Shown: one piece after another, positions 38,850 through 51,004 of the stretch | Layout: each line of letters starts with the position of its first letter | Numbering within the stretch: the stretch's first letter is position 1 | From: Glandiceps talaboti | Lineage: Eukaryota; Hemichordata; Enteropneusta; Spengelidae | Assembly: GCF_964340395.1 (NCBI RefSeq) | Contig: NC_135564.1 | Coordinates: forward strand, 19,389,319-19,453,318 | Length of the DNA stretch: 64,000 nucleotides | Direction of reading: 5' to 3' | Program-made: the position numbers and the translations under genes | The notes under the pieces: generated by a model | What the model was told of the DNA's origin: nothing | Database searches by the model: none | What the model saw: only the letters and a program-made list of their open reading frames with translations

Positions 38850-39990
38850 TTCTTATAACCCCCTCCCCAACCTACACATTTCAAATACTACCCTTATTTT
38901 CATTATCATCGCCATCAACTTCCTCACGCCTCGGTCCTTTTTTGCCATCACTACGCATGACCACATATTACATATACACAAACAGTTCATCTTTTTTCTC
39001 TTTCTTCTCATTTTGGGTTGTCCTCAGGTTAGGTTAGGTCAGTGGGTCGGTAGCTTGGATTATTTTCACTTGCCTGGCTATGGACTTTCTCTCATACCTA
39101 ACATCCACAGACACAAATTTCGCACTTCCACCACTGGCTCCATTTTCACCGCATCTCTGTTCGCATTCGTCATCTTTGCTGCGTCTTCATCTACATTCGC
39201 CATCATTCCCGCATCTCCACCTGCATTCGTCATCTTCGCCCTGTGTCATATTCAAGTTATTTTTACACCAACACCAACACAAACTGTAAGTTCTCATGTT
39301 TGAGAGTTACAATCGCACCATACCCTCATAACTCCTCGCTATTGGCAGTCAAGCATTGTGAGTGTGTGTATTAAACTTGCCTCCCCCCCTCCCCAAAAAA
39401 TAATTAATAAAAGTAATAAATAAAAAATAAAGGAAAAACTGTGTCCTCTTTTATATAAAAGGGCATGTATGGCAACTCAAAGGAAGCGACAAAGAATTGC
39501 TTGGCAGCAATGATACCCCTAGCATTGACTAGATAATATGGACGTTAGATTCAATATTTCATGCGCCACATTTCAACAGAGCTCAGTGAAGTTCTACCAA
39601 TCATGTACATCATATCATTGGGATTAGGAATGGACAATAAAAACATCAAGGATCTAACGTTCAGGGGACTTTTTTGCCCAACTTGCCATATCACAACGGT
39701 ACTCGGTATATACCAGTTAATCTAGATGAATGAAATAAAATATACCGTAAGTTCTATAAATAGTCTATACATATAATGACCAACTGAAAGTACTATCGTC
39801 TGGCTTTTGTGGCTGTCATTCAAGGCAATTTCTATTACATCTACAAGATATCAAGTGTACATCACCTACATCTCACGGCTAAGAGTATTAAGTGTCTTCT
39901 ATAGGGTACTTACTTTTTTATTATTCGTCTACATTTGATCATGTGTGATGATGATGATGATGATGAACGTAAGTGAAGTCTGTAAGGTAT
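38850..39990. repeat. Diverged tandem duplication, unit 2
   Basis: This is the partner of 36915-38080. A plus-strand open frame (38836-39303) is rich in Ser/Pro/Phe from C-rich sequence and has no recognised domain. I do not call it a gene. Confidence 0.8.
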
Positions 39991-40080
39991 GCCGTGATGG
40001 GGCGCCCTCACACATCAGCCAACCCCTCCCACGCCGGTGAGGGCGGAACGTCAGGACATATCTTACAGTCTGACGTAAGT
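39966..40080. mobile_element. Imperfect palindrome (~115 bp), MITE-like
   Basis: The left arm cgtaagtgaagtctgtaagg...gccctcac is the near inverse of the right arm gtgagggcggaacgtcagga...cttacagtctgacgtaagtg. It is G+C-rich compared with its surroundings. Confidence 0.65.
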
Positions 40081-40167
40081 GACACACATAAAATTAATTA
40101 TGTATGCGTAAGAGCAAATGATATGGTGTTCAATCCATGACAAAATTACAACTCCTCATTTTGCTAT

Positions 40168-40580
40168 TCTTATTTCAATTTTACAACTCAAATATCTATT
40201 TTTCTGTTCTATATTCCATTTAACAATTCGTCATTCCAATTCTTATTTCAATTTTACAACTCAAATATCTAGGTATCTGTTTTACATTCAGCAAGGCTTG
40301 ATTAGTTACTTCCACTTATTGAGGAACAACTCCTCCCATCAACTTTGCCCACATTCGAGCAAATGCTGTCATTGGACGCTCTTTCTTTGCAAGTTCGTTC
40401 GGTGGACCGGCTGAGGGTGCTTGTTGTGAACTTGTACTGAGTTTGTTAGGTACCTGATTTACATTCAGCAAGGTTTGATGAGTAACTTCAACTTTTTGGG
40501 GAGCGACTCCTCCCATCAACTTTGCCCTCATTCGAGCAAATGCTGTCATTGGACGTTCTTTCTTTACAAGTTCGTTAGAT
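40168..40580. repeat. Small tandem duplications at the 3' end of the coiled-coil exon
   Basis: A block starting tacattcagcaaggyttgat occurs at about 40284 and 40460 with the following ~130 bp (cctcccatcaactttgccc, gagcaaatgctgtcattgga) repeated. A second 32 bp block (attcttatttcaattttaca) occurs at 40168 and 40237. Confidence 0.8.
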
Positions 40581-41162
40581 GGTGTAGCTATTTGCTTGGA
40601 AGTCGTGTTTGCTTGCATATGACTAGGAGGTCTTTCCCCAAACCTTTCGCAAATAGGTTTCGAGGGGGTAGAATGTTCCCTGCTTCCTTGCATTGCAGCG
40701 GCAGAACTCTGTTTCTCTCTCAACTGTTTATAATGCATCAACTCACGTTGGTATGCAGACATACGTGGCTGGATTTCCGGTCGTTGATTAGGTACTGGTA
40801 AAGTAGGCACCTGTTTAGAAGATGACGGACATGGCTGATAGGTACTACTAGTGGTTGCAACTGACGGTCGCTTAAATCAGAGAACTGTTTTAATGTTGGT
40901 GGAAATTGTTCACAGCGCTGGGCTGTTGCGAGTACATTCATGATTACAGGACCACTAGTACTTTGATGGGTGCATACTGTCGCCGGTTTTGCTAGCCTGA
41001 GAGGAGTATGTACTGAATGATGTCCCATAATTTCTGCTTTAAGCTGAGCGAGTTGTCTCTTCTCAGCTAAACTTCTCTCAACTTTGATTTTAGCCTGCCT
41101 CCTTTCCTCGGCTAGTTGCACTCTCAACTCCGTTCTTTCCTGGTAACTTAGTGTTTGCAAAC
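40316..41162 (-). CDS. Last exon of an unrecognised coiled-coil protein with a repeated C-terminal motif
   Basis: Read on the minus strand after a good acceptor (ttcttcttttgtag, ending at 41163). The start is a charged helix typical of a coiled coil (LSYQERTELRVQLAEERRQA, then KIKVERSLAEKRQLAQLKAE). A Ser/Pro/Thr-rich linker follows, then two copies of ELxKKERPMTAFARMxAKLM-GGVxPQ about 59 residues apart. The stop at 40316-40318 lies inside a third, partly decayed DNA repeat, where PQKV became PQ-stop. There is a frame break near 40870: the first part uses one frame and the second part (SVATTSSTYQPCPSSS...) another, so it is either a one-base lesion or error, or an extra splice. Upstream exons were not identified. 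The terminal motif is unknown to me. Confidence 0.5.
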
Positions 41163-41533
41163 TACAAAAGAAGAATGATACAAAACTTAAAAGGTGCCTG
41201 TGACAATACCATAGAGTATAATCGTAGGCGTTCCTATTTCTATTACTTCGGTCGTAAGTGATACAAAGAACAAATAGTGCATAATGAATTGACGTACTTG
41301 CATGAAGAAGGATGCACGAGGGGGAGATTGGGGGAAGTAAAAATAAGCAAAAAAAGGTGGGGTGTTGAGGCAGTATCGTTGGCATAGATTGATAAAACAT
41401 TAATACCACTGTCATGTGTTTTAATTACAACATCAGCTGTACATGGTATACATAGTGAGATCGGCCAAATGTGCTTACCATATCCACCGTGTTTAACCAC
41501 CACTCAGGGATGGAATCGGAACTGGGTCCGTAT

Positions 41534-44500
41534 TCAATTCATCTGGCCTGAGAGTATAGTTGTGGTGTGGATAAGCTGGTCAGGGGAATTAATGATATGC
41601 TAATGTCAGAATATATGAAGCTATGTAAATATAATAGTTATAAGACACAAATTACAGGTATGTTAAATTCTGCATACGATTGTATCTCGAATTCTATACC
41701 AACCCACATATGAAAAATTCCAATCGATGTTATATTTGTCACACGGAGTACATATTTCTTGACAGATTTGTCATCTTCGGTGTTAGTGCATCTTTCGATG
41801 CAGAGCCAAAGAAAATCAACTTTAAATATACTCAGAAATCTTGTAAGTTACATTTTTAAAACTTACCTGCAGGATACTCGGGTGGAATACTAGGAAATGA
41901 CATCATGATTGACTGCTTTCAGTTAATAAATATGCGATTTTTTAAGTATTTGATTCGCTTGGATGCAACATACAAAGCTTCGTCAACGAAGTTCGAATGT
42001 ATACGTAAACAAAAACTGTACGCGCAGCCTAGTGCGCATAACATTGGTCTCCTAGGAGCGATCATGGTTTCTATGCACTCGCGTGCCATGGTGCGCCCGA
42101 TTTTTCTCCATCACGTGGTGTTCTGTCGAGTTCGACGTTTGTTCGATCGTTTATTACAATCATGATATCATAATTTCGATAATAATGTCGATTACTGTGT
42201 AGTTCAGTCGCAAAACACGGCTCGAATGCAGTTTCGTACTGATTGGAGTTTCGTACTGAGAGGAGTTTATCAACAAATCAATCTGATTAAAATCCGATGT
42301 GGTGAAAGCGGCTAGATGTCCTTATTTACCTCTATTCATCGTGTTGTGACGTTTGTTTTGTTCGGAGTCAAGGCGGCGATCCCTCCGAACAAAACAAACG
42401 TCACAACACGATGAATAGAGGTAAATAAGGACATCTAGCCGCTTTCACCACATCGGATTTTAATCAGATTGTCAACAAATGTATTTTCCAACGGTTGATG
42501 ACGTATACTGTATGTTATGATTAATTGCTGACCGTGATGGACTGAAGGTATTTCTTTTTATTACTTTACAACATCAACTAATCATTCGTCACTATCATTT
42601 TCAACCTACAAGACAGTGTAAATCACTGTATTGTTATTAAAACACAACGACATGTTAACGAATGATCTCTTCCAATAAACAGAAGTACTACTTCATTCAA
42701 AATGTATTTTCGATATTTTCAGCATGTTATTTTATCCACTTCCTAAACAGTGCTAGTTTTTATTGGGTATTTTGCCAACAATGTAAAAAAAAAAAAACAC
42801 GTCGAAAAGCTAAAATAGAAATGTGTGAATAAGTTGTTGTGTGTACAAATACAGCAAGTTACTATAAACAGTACTGATTTGTTCATTTATTTTTGAAGTT
42901 TTGAGATACATACGTTCTGTCTTCCAAGTCTAGCAATGCATTTTCACCACCACCACCACCATCACCACCAAAATAACTCATACACTTACAAGCTATATAT
43001 TCACTTTATTGTCAAAAAAGAAAAGACAATGGCAATTTCAGAGGCCAATAAATAGCTTTCCGCTAATCGAGTTTGGCCCCTTCTCAAATTGGGTATGCAA
43101 TGACAATATTAAGGTGTAAATGAGTTGAAAATACATTACTAATGCAACTACAGATGTAAATGACGGTGAGAGGAGAAGGTGTGTCTACATATCATGAATA
43201 AGACTTTGCTTTAAAGCTTTCCTAAAAGGTATTTTGATGTGATACCCTTTATATAATTGGTATTTAGTATTTATAGGTATTCCAGTTTAGCCTCAAGTTG
43301 ATATCTGGTAATTCGATTATGATCAACAGTTATGCAACGCACAGACATTTTAAATGTATATCTAATAAGAGAACGTTCACACGTCTGTAACCACACAAAG
43401 CATGGATTTGTATAGGAAAGCTTCTTTCTTTCCAAGGCTTACCATCAGCTTAGGGATTTCTGCAACAAGTAAATCGCGGAGATGTTTGCTCTTTGTTCTT
43501 TATGGTGGGTGATACATTTGAAACTGCATTTAGAAGTCTGCGCTAGGATTGTAGAAATAGGAAACACTCGATCACCTATTCCTCGTAGATTACGTAGGTC
43601 GTTTTTTCGTTGTGTGTTGTGTTCCTTCAATGAATTTCCTGGATATTTTTGCGGCTCACCGCACTTGCATTGTATGAAGACATTCTGTCTATTCACTTTT
43701 TCTTTTCGTCATTTTGTTGTCTTATGCGACGCAACCAAAGTGATTGAGAATGTTGACAGCCGACTTTACAGCAGTGAGTGATGGCAGCTTGTAGCTTGTA
43801 TTTTTGGTTAGGCCTTTAGGGTAAAGACTGCGAAAGGTGAATAAACTCTTCGTTGTTCTACTTGATATGAATCCCGAAAAGAAATTCGTCAAATTTTCCC
43901 TTGAAAAAAAATACGTGTTACGAAACTGCCCATGACTGTTGCAGTATTTGTAGTATTTCTTAATTATTTCCATTCAAAATAATTCCTCTTAAAACAAAAC
44001 TCTGTGGCCTTCTATAGCCTCGTCATGTGGTATATTGGCATACAAACTGGCTGTCTAATGTAACACCTGGAGGGCGTTATTGTATATTGTCTACATCTTT
44101 TATGTATCCTCGATATGTGATGATTCATTTAATAATAATTCAGAGCGCTCGCCAAGACTGCCAAAAGAGCCAACAACAATTATGCTTTCTATGTTGCTGC
44201 TTTTCGAGTTGAGGCTTTTCGCTTCGATTTTCGACGTTTTCCGCTTCGATTAGCTGCCGTCTATATATTGTTCACTTCACGGTCTACTGTCTGCCAGGTT
44301 CTTATAAAAATTTTACGGGCCAATCTTACCATGAAGAATAACATGGCCTTATATGTGTCTCAAAAAGAACGCTGCAACAAAACACCACATAATGAAAGTG
44401 TACTCTTCAACTGTTTATCAGTGATCATATAATGGTGATGATCTATCGAGTCACAGGCTATCTACACATATGATATCTAACCAGACGATAACTTAATCAT

Positions 44501-46226
44501 CTTTTAAATGAACATTTATTCCTGTTTTAAACCCTGCTACAATTTTAAAAAATACATCCCAGGGTAGCAGGGCGCAGGCACACAAGTGAAAGAATATGAT
44601 ACTCAACGGTGCAATGAAAATATTAAATGTTACATATACAAATAGAAATATTGTACAGTTACAATCACCGGTAGTGGGCAAGTACGTAGATAGGTTCTGT
44701 GTTGAGACGTACTCATTATTATGCACAAACCAAGTTATCGTCTTTGAACTGATAATACGGATGATAAACTCTGGTCTTTCTATGTACACGTGTCTATACT
44801 ATGTCACTGGTTTCCTGTTCTCCTGTGCTAAACTATATAAACATTCAAAATTATTTTTCATACTTTTTTATAAACTATTTTTGTGCAGGTATAATATTTA
44901 TTATTCTTCAATATTTTTCTTCATTCAACCAGAAAATACTCATGACCTAAGGATTTTGTCACTACTCGTCTATCGACTCACAGTGCCAAGACTCCTTAGG
45001 TCATTTGTTTTTCCATGGCTGAACTAAGATAAACATTTGGCAAAAATATTTCAAATATTTAATTGTCATGCAAGGATCATGATCAAGGCACAGAACTAAG
45101 GCACTTGACCACTCTTAATACCTAGTATAGAATAACGATATTTTTTTTTTTAAACACAAAAAAACTATTTTAACACTGACAGTTTAGATTATAACTTTTA
45201 GCCGTATTTGTAAATGACAGTCACCTGAATAAACGTTGTGAGAACAAAGTAACAACAGTCACTGTATACATGCTTTATAAATTAGTAAAATACACATTTT
45301 CAAAAAAGGAAAGAACAAGCTTAAATTTGTGTGGGAAATTTGTGTGATAATTGATATAACCGTTGAACACAGACAGTAGACATTTCCAAATAAATGGTTG
45401 TAGACATTATCCGACGTCTAACCGATTATACACCATTAAGGTTAGTGATGTGGTGGTCGTGTCTTCAAATCTTCCACTATAGAAATACATAGAAGACATA
45501 GTGATCATTATTCTGAAACAAAGTTTATAAAACGTTTGGGTGTATGAAACAGGAGTAGTTTTTATTTAAAAATAGTTCTTTCAGTCACATATAGCATTAA
45601 CGATTTTTTTTTTTCATTATGGTGTGGCAACAAGAACATGTTGCATTATACCTAGTAATGTCAACATGAGACGATCGACTGGGATATTAGATTGATTCAA
45701 ATTTATATAAGAATGGTTCGTCCAACATTTAGAAAACGCCACAAACTCGGTGGCCAAGCCCTTTTGTACAAAGTCATCGTCTTTTCAATGATATGTCAAG
45801 GCAAACTGCCTTCGAATTCTGTTATTTTTTTTAAAATATAGTTTTGGTGTGTAAGCACATCTTTTTTAAATTTAAAAAAAAATAAGACTACAAACACGAC
45901 AGATCAAGCAAGAAACAAGACTACAACAACAAAACTAAGAAGTAGGAAAAGCGTGACTCTGAATTAAATTACATGTGCACATTATATGAAGTATACCACA
46001 TTTCGCCGAAATTATTTCCAGTGTCCTTCTAAGTAATCAGAAATGATTTTTTTGGTATTGTTCAATTTTTGAACTTTTAGAGTGTTTTTATTTTATAAGT
46101 TCTTACCTGCGATGACTTCATATGGTGGCGGAGATGGCCCAGGTTGTATTTGGTAAGGTGAATGTATTTGAATTGGTGAGAAACGGGCTTGCATCATAGC
46201 ATTGTGTTGGCTTGATGACATCATCG

Positions 46227-46276
<50 letters not shown>

Positions 46277-49200
46277 GGGACGTAATATATCTACCATAAC
46301 AGAACGAATACAATGGTATACATCAACATTTTCTTTAGATATTACAAAGGAAATTATCCTGAGTTTTATACTTTCGCGACCATACAGGCACTACGGTGTC
46401 TATGTTTCCACAACACACTATGAAAAGTAATCCTCCCCTGCCTCCCCCCCCCCCGGAAAGAAGAGTGATAGCGAGAACGAAATCAATATATTGTGATGAT
46501 GGCGAAGTAAAAATATCAATGTGTTCATGAATACTGAAAGGTAATTCTGAGTGTCATCCTTTTGAGGAAGGCATGTGGAAGATGAACTCGATGCAATTAA
46601 TGGATATCCATCGTTCGCGAATGACTATTAGATATAAAGAGCATTCATCAATGTCAAAGAGTTTGATCTACGTATACAATGGTCAATAACGAAGCAAACC
46701 AAACAACCGCCTTGTCAGTGTGTTAATGTATATCAAGCTGAAGTTACCAAACGTCCAAGTTAGGAAAATGTTTCTGGCTTCACTCGAGAAACAAAAACAT
46801 TCCAGTAAAAATATATAAAATAAGTTGCTAGGATTCTATTGACACTGCTTTGTGATATATGGTTGATCAATCACATGATGATTCAAGCATGAATATCGGC
46901 ATGCGCCATTTATCAATTGATGATTGTGAAAACAACGAAAACAACACTTATTCCAATATGGCCGCCATTGTTCAAGATGGCTGACAATTGATTATTATAA
47001 AAGTATTCCTTGTCCTCCTTGAATATAAAATAATCTTGTAATTATTCTACACAGCCTGTCCTTTTGGTTAGTTTCACTCTTACGTGAATGAATTGTTTGC
47101 ATTTGTATTAGCAAGGTCAGATTGACCCAGTCAAATGACATTTGACGTAATAACGTGTACACTACATCGGATTTTAATCAGATTGTATTGATCCTCACAA
47201 CAGCGTATTCTCTATTTTCATTGTATTACAAACTCAGCAATGCATGTACAATTATTCAGCAACGTATTTCGTCACATCATATTTGCTTCTACCCTGAAGA
47301 TCCGTCGTTCTTTCCACTGATGTACTATGCTCCAAGGAGCCTGGATGACAACAGTCGTAATGAGCTCTCAAAGGAAAAAAGGAACACCCAGTGATGTAAA
47401 AACATGTATATACATGTAAATACATGTAAACACAACTTATGATTTCATCTAAATATGTATCATGCATATTAAATGACTACTGTTGTCATCACAGTGTTGT
47501 CACTTACATGATAAATATTGTCATTTTATCTGCACAAAGCCAGGCTGTCTGCAATGTTATATAACTTCTGAAGTGACACAAATAGAAGAATTTTAAAAGT
47601 AGTTTCTAGTTCTAATATCTTGGTTTAGTTTAGAATGTACGTGAAACTTGATCATTCGACTATAACTAGCATCAAATAGCTTACATCATGTGAAGTCTTG
47701 GCTTTTGAATATTTTATGGATGTGCATATCATAGCCCAATGTCAAGCAAAGCATCACAATTCATTGTTCGTATATGTAGTACTTTATATTTGTAGATTAT
47801 AAACAGTGGAGATATATGGAATTTGTCATTCTGATGAGGATTGTCGACCAAGGCAGATCTAAACTTGCTAGTTGTTATTACCTTTATTAAATCATCTATC
47901 AAGCTGATAAACACTTTGGATCAGTATTAGAGATGTCTGGTAATTTTTATCAAACAATCATTGTACAGTGTGTGTGTTTTCAACGGATGGATCTTTCATT
48001 TGCTTCCTACATTCTATCCTACCCTAAATGCGTTGAACTTAAAGGTGATTCAAAATGCTCACATTCACTATCGCTAATTTGCTAGACGACATGTTTGTGA
48101 AATGCATTCTGGTTTTAAAACTTTTCAAAAGCGTCTGCAAACACCTTAAAATGACCCTTTTTCAGTCACTTCCCTTCGGATTTACTTCGAGAGTTTTCGG
48201 GTATTTCCGGTCCCACCTAGACCACGGGATTTTATGACGTCATAAGAGGTATACGTTAGCACTAAGACTATGACGAGCGTAGTCACTAGGTGAATAAAAC
48301 TCAACAGCATTGTGAAAAAATACAATGCTAGTGGTTGTAACAGACATCAGTAAAGAAAAACTACACTCTACATGTCTTATTAACCAACATTTACCGATAT
48401 TCACTCACATTTTCTCACTAATTGGCAGTATCTGTGGGTATAAATGCTAAAATATTATCTCCCCATATTATGGCAAAATAAATCAAAACGGCTAGACTAC
48501 AGTGTAGATATACATAAACACTTGTAATGTCGGTCGCGTGTTTCAATTTATTTATCTGATTTTTTTTATTATTTGCCGAGGAGAAGCATTACAATATCTT
48601 CGACATGCATGGCGTCGACAGCATATTTTAGCCCACTATACTCACTGATGTCGCCTTTTGAACGGCGCATTTAGCAACAAAGTAAACATATTTATCTTGA
48701 ATAAATAAACTAGCTATTAGATTGCCATATTATCAGCAATAAAATTGTAAAGAATTGAGGAAATTTCGTGAGTTTAGTGTTGTCATTTACATGACTTTAG
48801 CAACTCGTCTGGAAGAAAACTTGTATGGTTTCCCTTGTTGCGATATCACTTAATTTAATGCAACAAGCCTATTTAATATTCATTAGAAGAATTTTGTAAC
48901 GAATCATGGTATTCGAAGTATACAGTTTAGGAAACCAACAAATCATGCAACTAGATACTTAGCCACGTCCGGTCCAATTTCTCAGGGTTTGTTTTGAAGT
49001 TAGAGACGTTATTTCTGTACAACTTGAAGAATTTTACAATATATCTGATTGATAAATATGGATTACATCAACACGTGGATAAATTTAACCCGACACGAAT
49101 GTGCGCTGTGCTCTCCCGATTCCATACGTACATTGTACATACACTGCTTCAACTTTAATCGGCGGAACTATCCTAGTATAAGCTTACTGCCGCGGCCGCG

Positions 49201-50859
49201 GTGACTGCACAAAACTTGACAACACTACCCTTCTACCGATATATAATAATCACCTGTATACCGTGATAAAAACAAGCAATAATTCGAGTCCCCAACAAGT
49301 CGATGAGACCTCAGTACTTCTGTTCATTCCGATCCAAATGCGAGTATCTTAGGTTTTATATGGGTTTCAGACTCGGACTAGAGTATTACGCCCTAGACAA
49401 TAATAGATGTAAACTTGTGTTCACAAGCCAAACATGTGACAATACAAGACCACAACGAAAACTGCGAAAAATTTACAGGTCACTCTCATTTTATATATGG
49501 ACAACAAAATTAGGTCGGTCACAGTTCCATTTACATGATGCAATGACTCGGAGCGTGCTTCCGTATGCTCCGAGCAACTTGAATCGAATCAATTAGTGTA
49601 TTATGGGACCAACAAATATATTGTGGCACATGTCCCGATACACCTTCTTGAAGTTTCCCATTGGTATTCTAATAGCTAGTATATTTATTCGAGATGAAAT
49701 ATGTTTACGTTGTTGTTAAATGCACTGTTCAAAATGCGACGCGAGTACGATTGGGCTAAAATATGCCGTCCTTGGCCCGGGGATGCCGTCAAAACGTCAC
49801 GACGGTATCGTAATGCTTCTTATCGGCAAATAATAAAAAATCAGATAAATAAAAGTCAATGAATGTGAAACACGCGACATTACAAGTGTTTATATATAAC
49901 TAGTCGAGCCGTTGTGATTTATTTTGCCATAATATGGGGAGATAATATTTTAGCATTTATACCCACAGACACTGCCAATTAGTGAGAAAATGTGAGTAAA
50001 TATCGGTAAATGTTGGTTAATAAGACATGTAGAGTGTAGTTTTTTTTTACTGATGTCTGTTACAACCACTAGCAATGTATTTTTTCACATTGCTGTTGAG
50101 TTTTATTCACCTAGTGACTACGCTCGTCATAGTCTTAGTGCTAACGTATACCTCTTATGACGTCATAAAATCCCGTGGTCTAGGTGGGACCGGAAATACC
50201 CGAAAACTCTCGAAGTAAATCCGAAGGGAAGTGACTGAAAAAGGGTCATTTTAAGGTGTTTGCAGACGCTTTTGAAAAGTTTTAAAACCAGAATGCATTT
50301 CACAAACATGTCGTCTAGCAAATTAGCGATAGTGAATGTGAGCATTTTGAATCACCTTTAACCTATTAAAGTATATCAAGCTATATATTCTATCACAACA
50401 TACACGATAAGAACACAGTTTGTGATTTCTGTCTTCCGTATCCCTTGTGTACCCGAATAATACCTACCACACATGATGTTGTGTTAGTTGGACAACACAC
50501 AGCTCTACAACATAATGCTGAATTTATAACTGCAGTGATTGCATAGACAAAAGACGGCACCATCGCAATAACATGGATCACATCATAATCAGTTACCTGA
50601 AAATATATCAAATTTCTTTACTACAGCCTGCTTTCTCGTAGAGTATCTCTCGCTTGCTTCTCTACTACTTACTGGACTTTGATGAATAATTAGACAGTTT
50701 ACACGGTTCACAACATAGATTGACTAGTTTGTCATTGTACAAAGTGTCGTTTAATGTATTTTTTGGTGTTTCATTTATCTTGTATTGTAACCGTAGATTT
50801 TGCTGGTTGTTTTTTTGTTTTGGGGGTCCACGTTTATAGGTGAACTAATGTGAAAGTTA

Positions 50860-50902
<43 letters not shown>

Positions 50903-50917
50903 GCATGAATGCATGAA

Positions 50918-51004
<87 letters not shown>

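Noticed and set aside
36830-39303. Plus frames at 36830-37165 and 38836-39303
   Set aside because: They come from C-rich sequence in a diverged noncoding duplication, and the two copies do not keep the same frame.
41243-41503. Minus-strand frame extending the coiled-coil exon upstream to 41415
   Set aside because: The part before 41163 reads as a pyrimidine-rich intron end with a good acceptor, not as protein.
43445-43973. Overlapping open frames on both strands near 43.5 kb
   Set aside because: No recognised domain, no splice or promoter context, and they lie inside intron 5 of the MS4A-like gene.
49303-49596. 97-codon frame in the centre of the TTAA foldback as a transposase
   Set aside because: No DDE/D pattern or known domain, and far too short.
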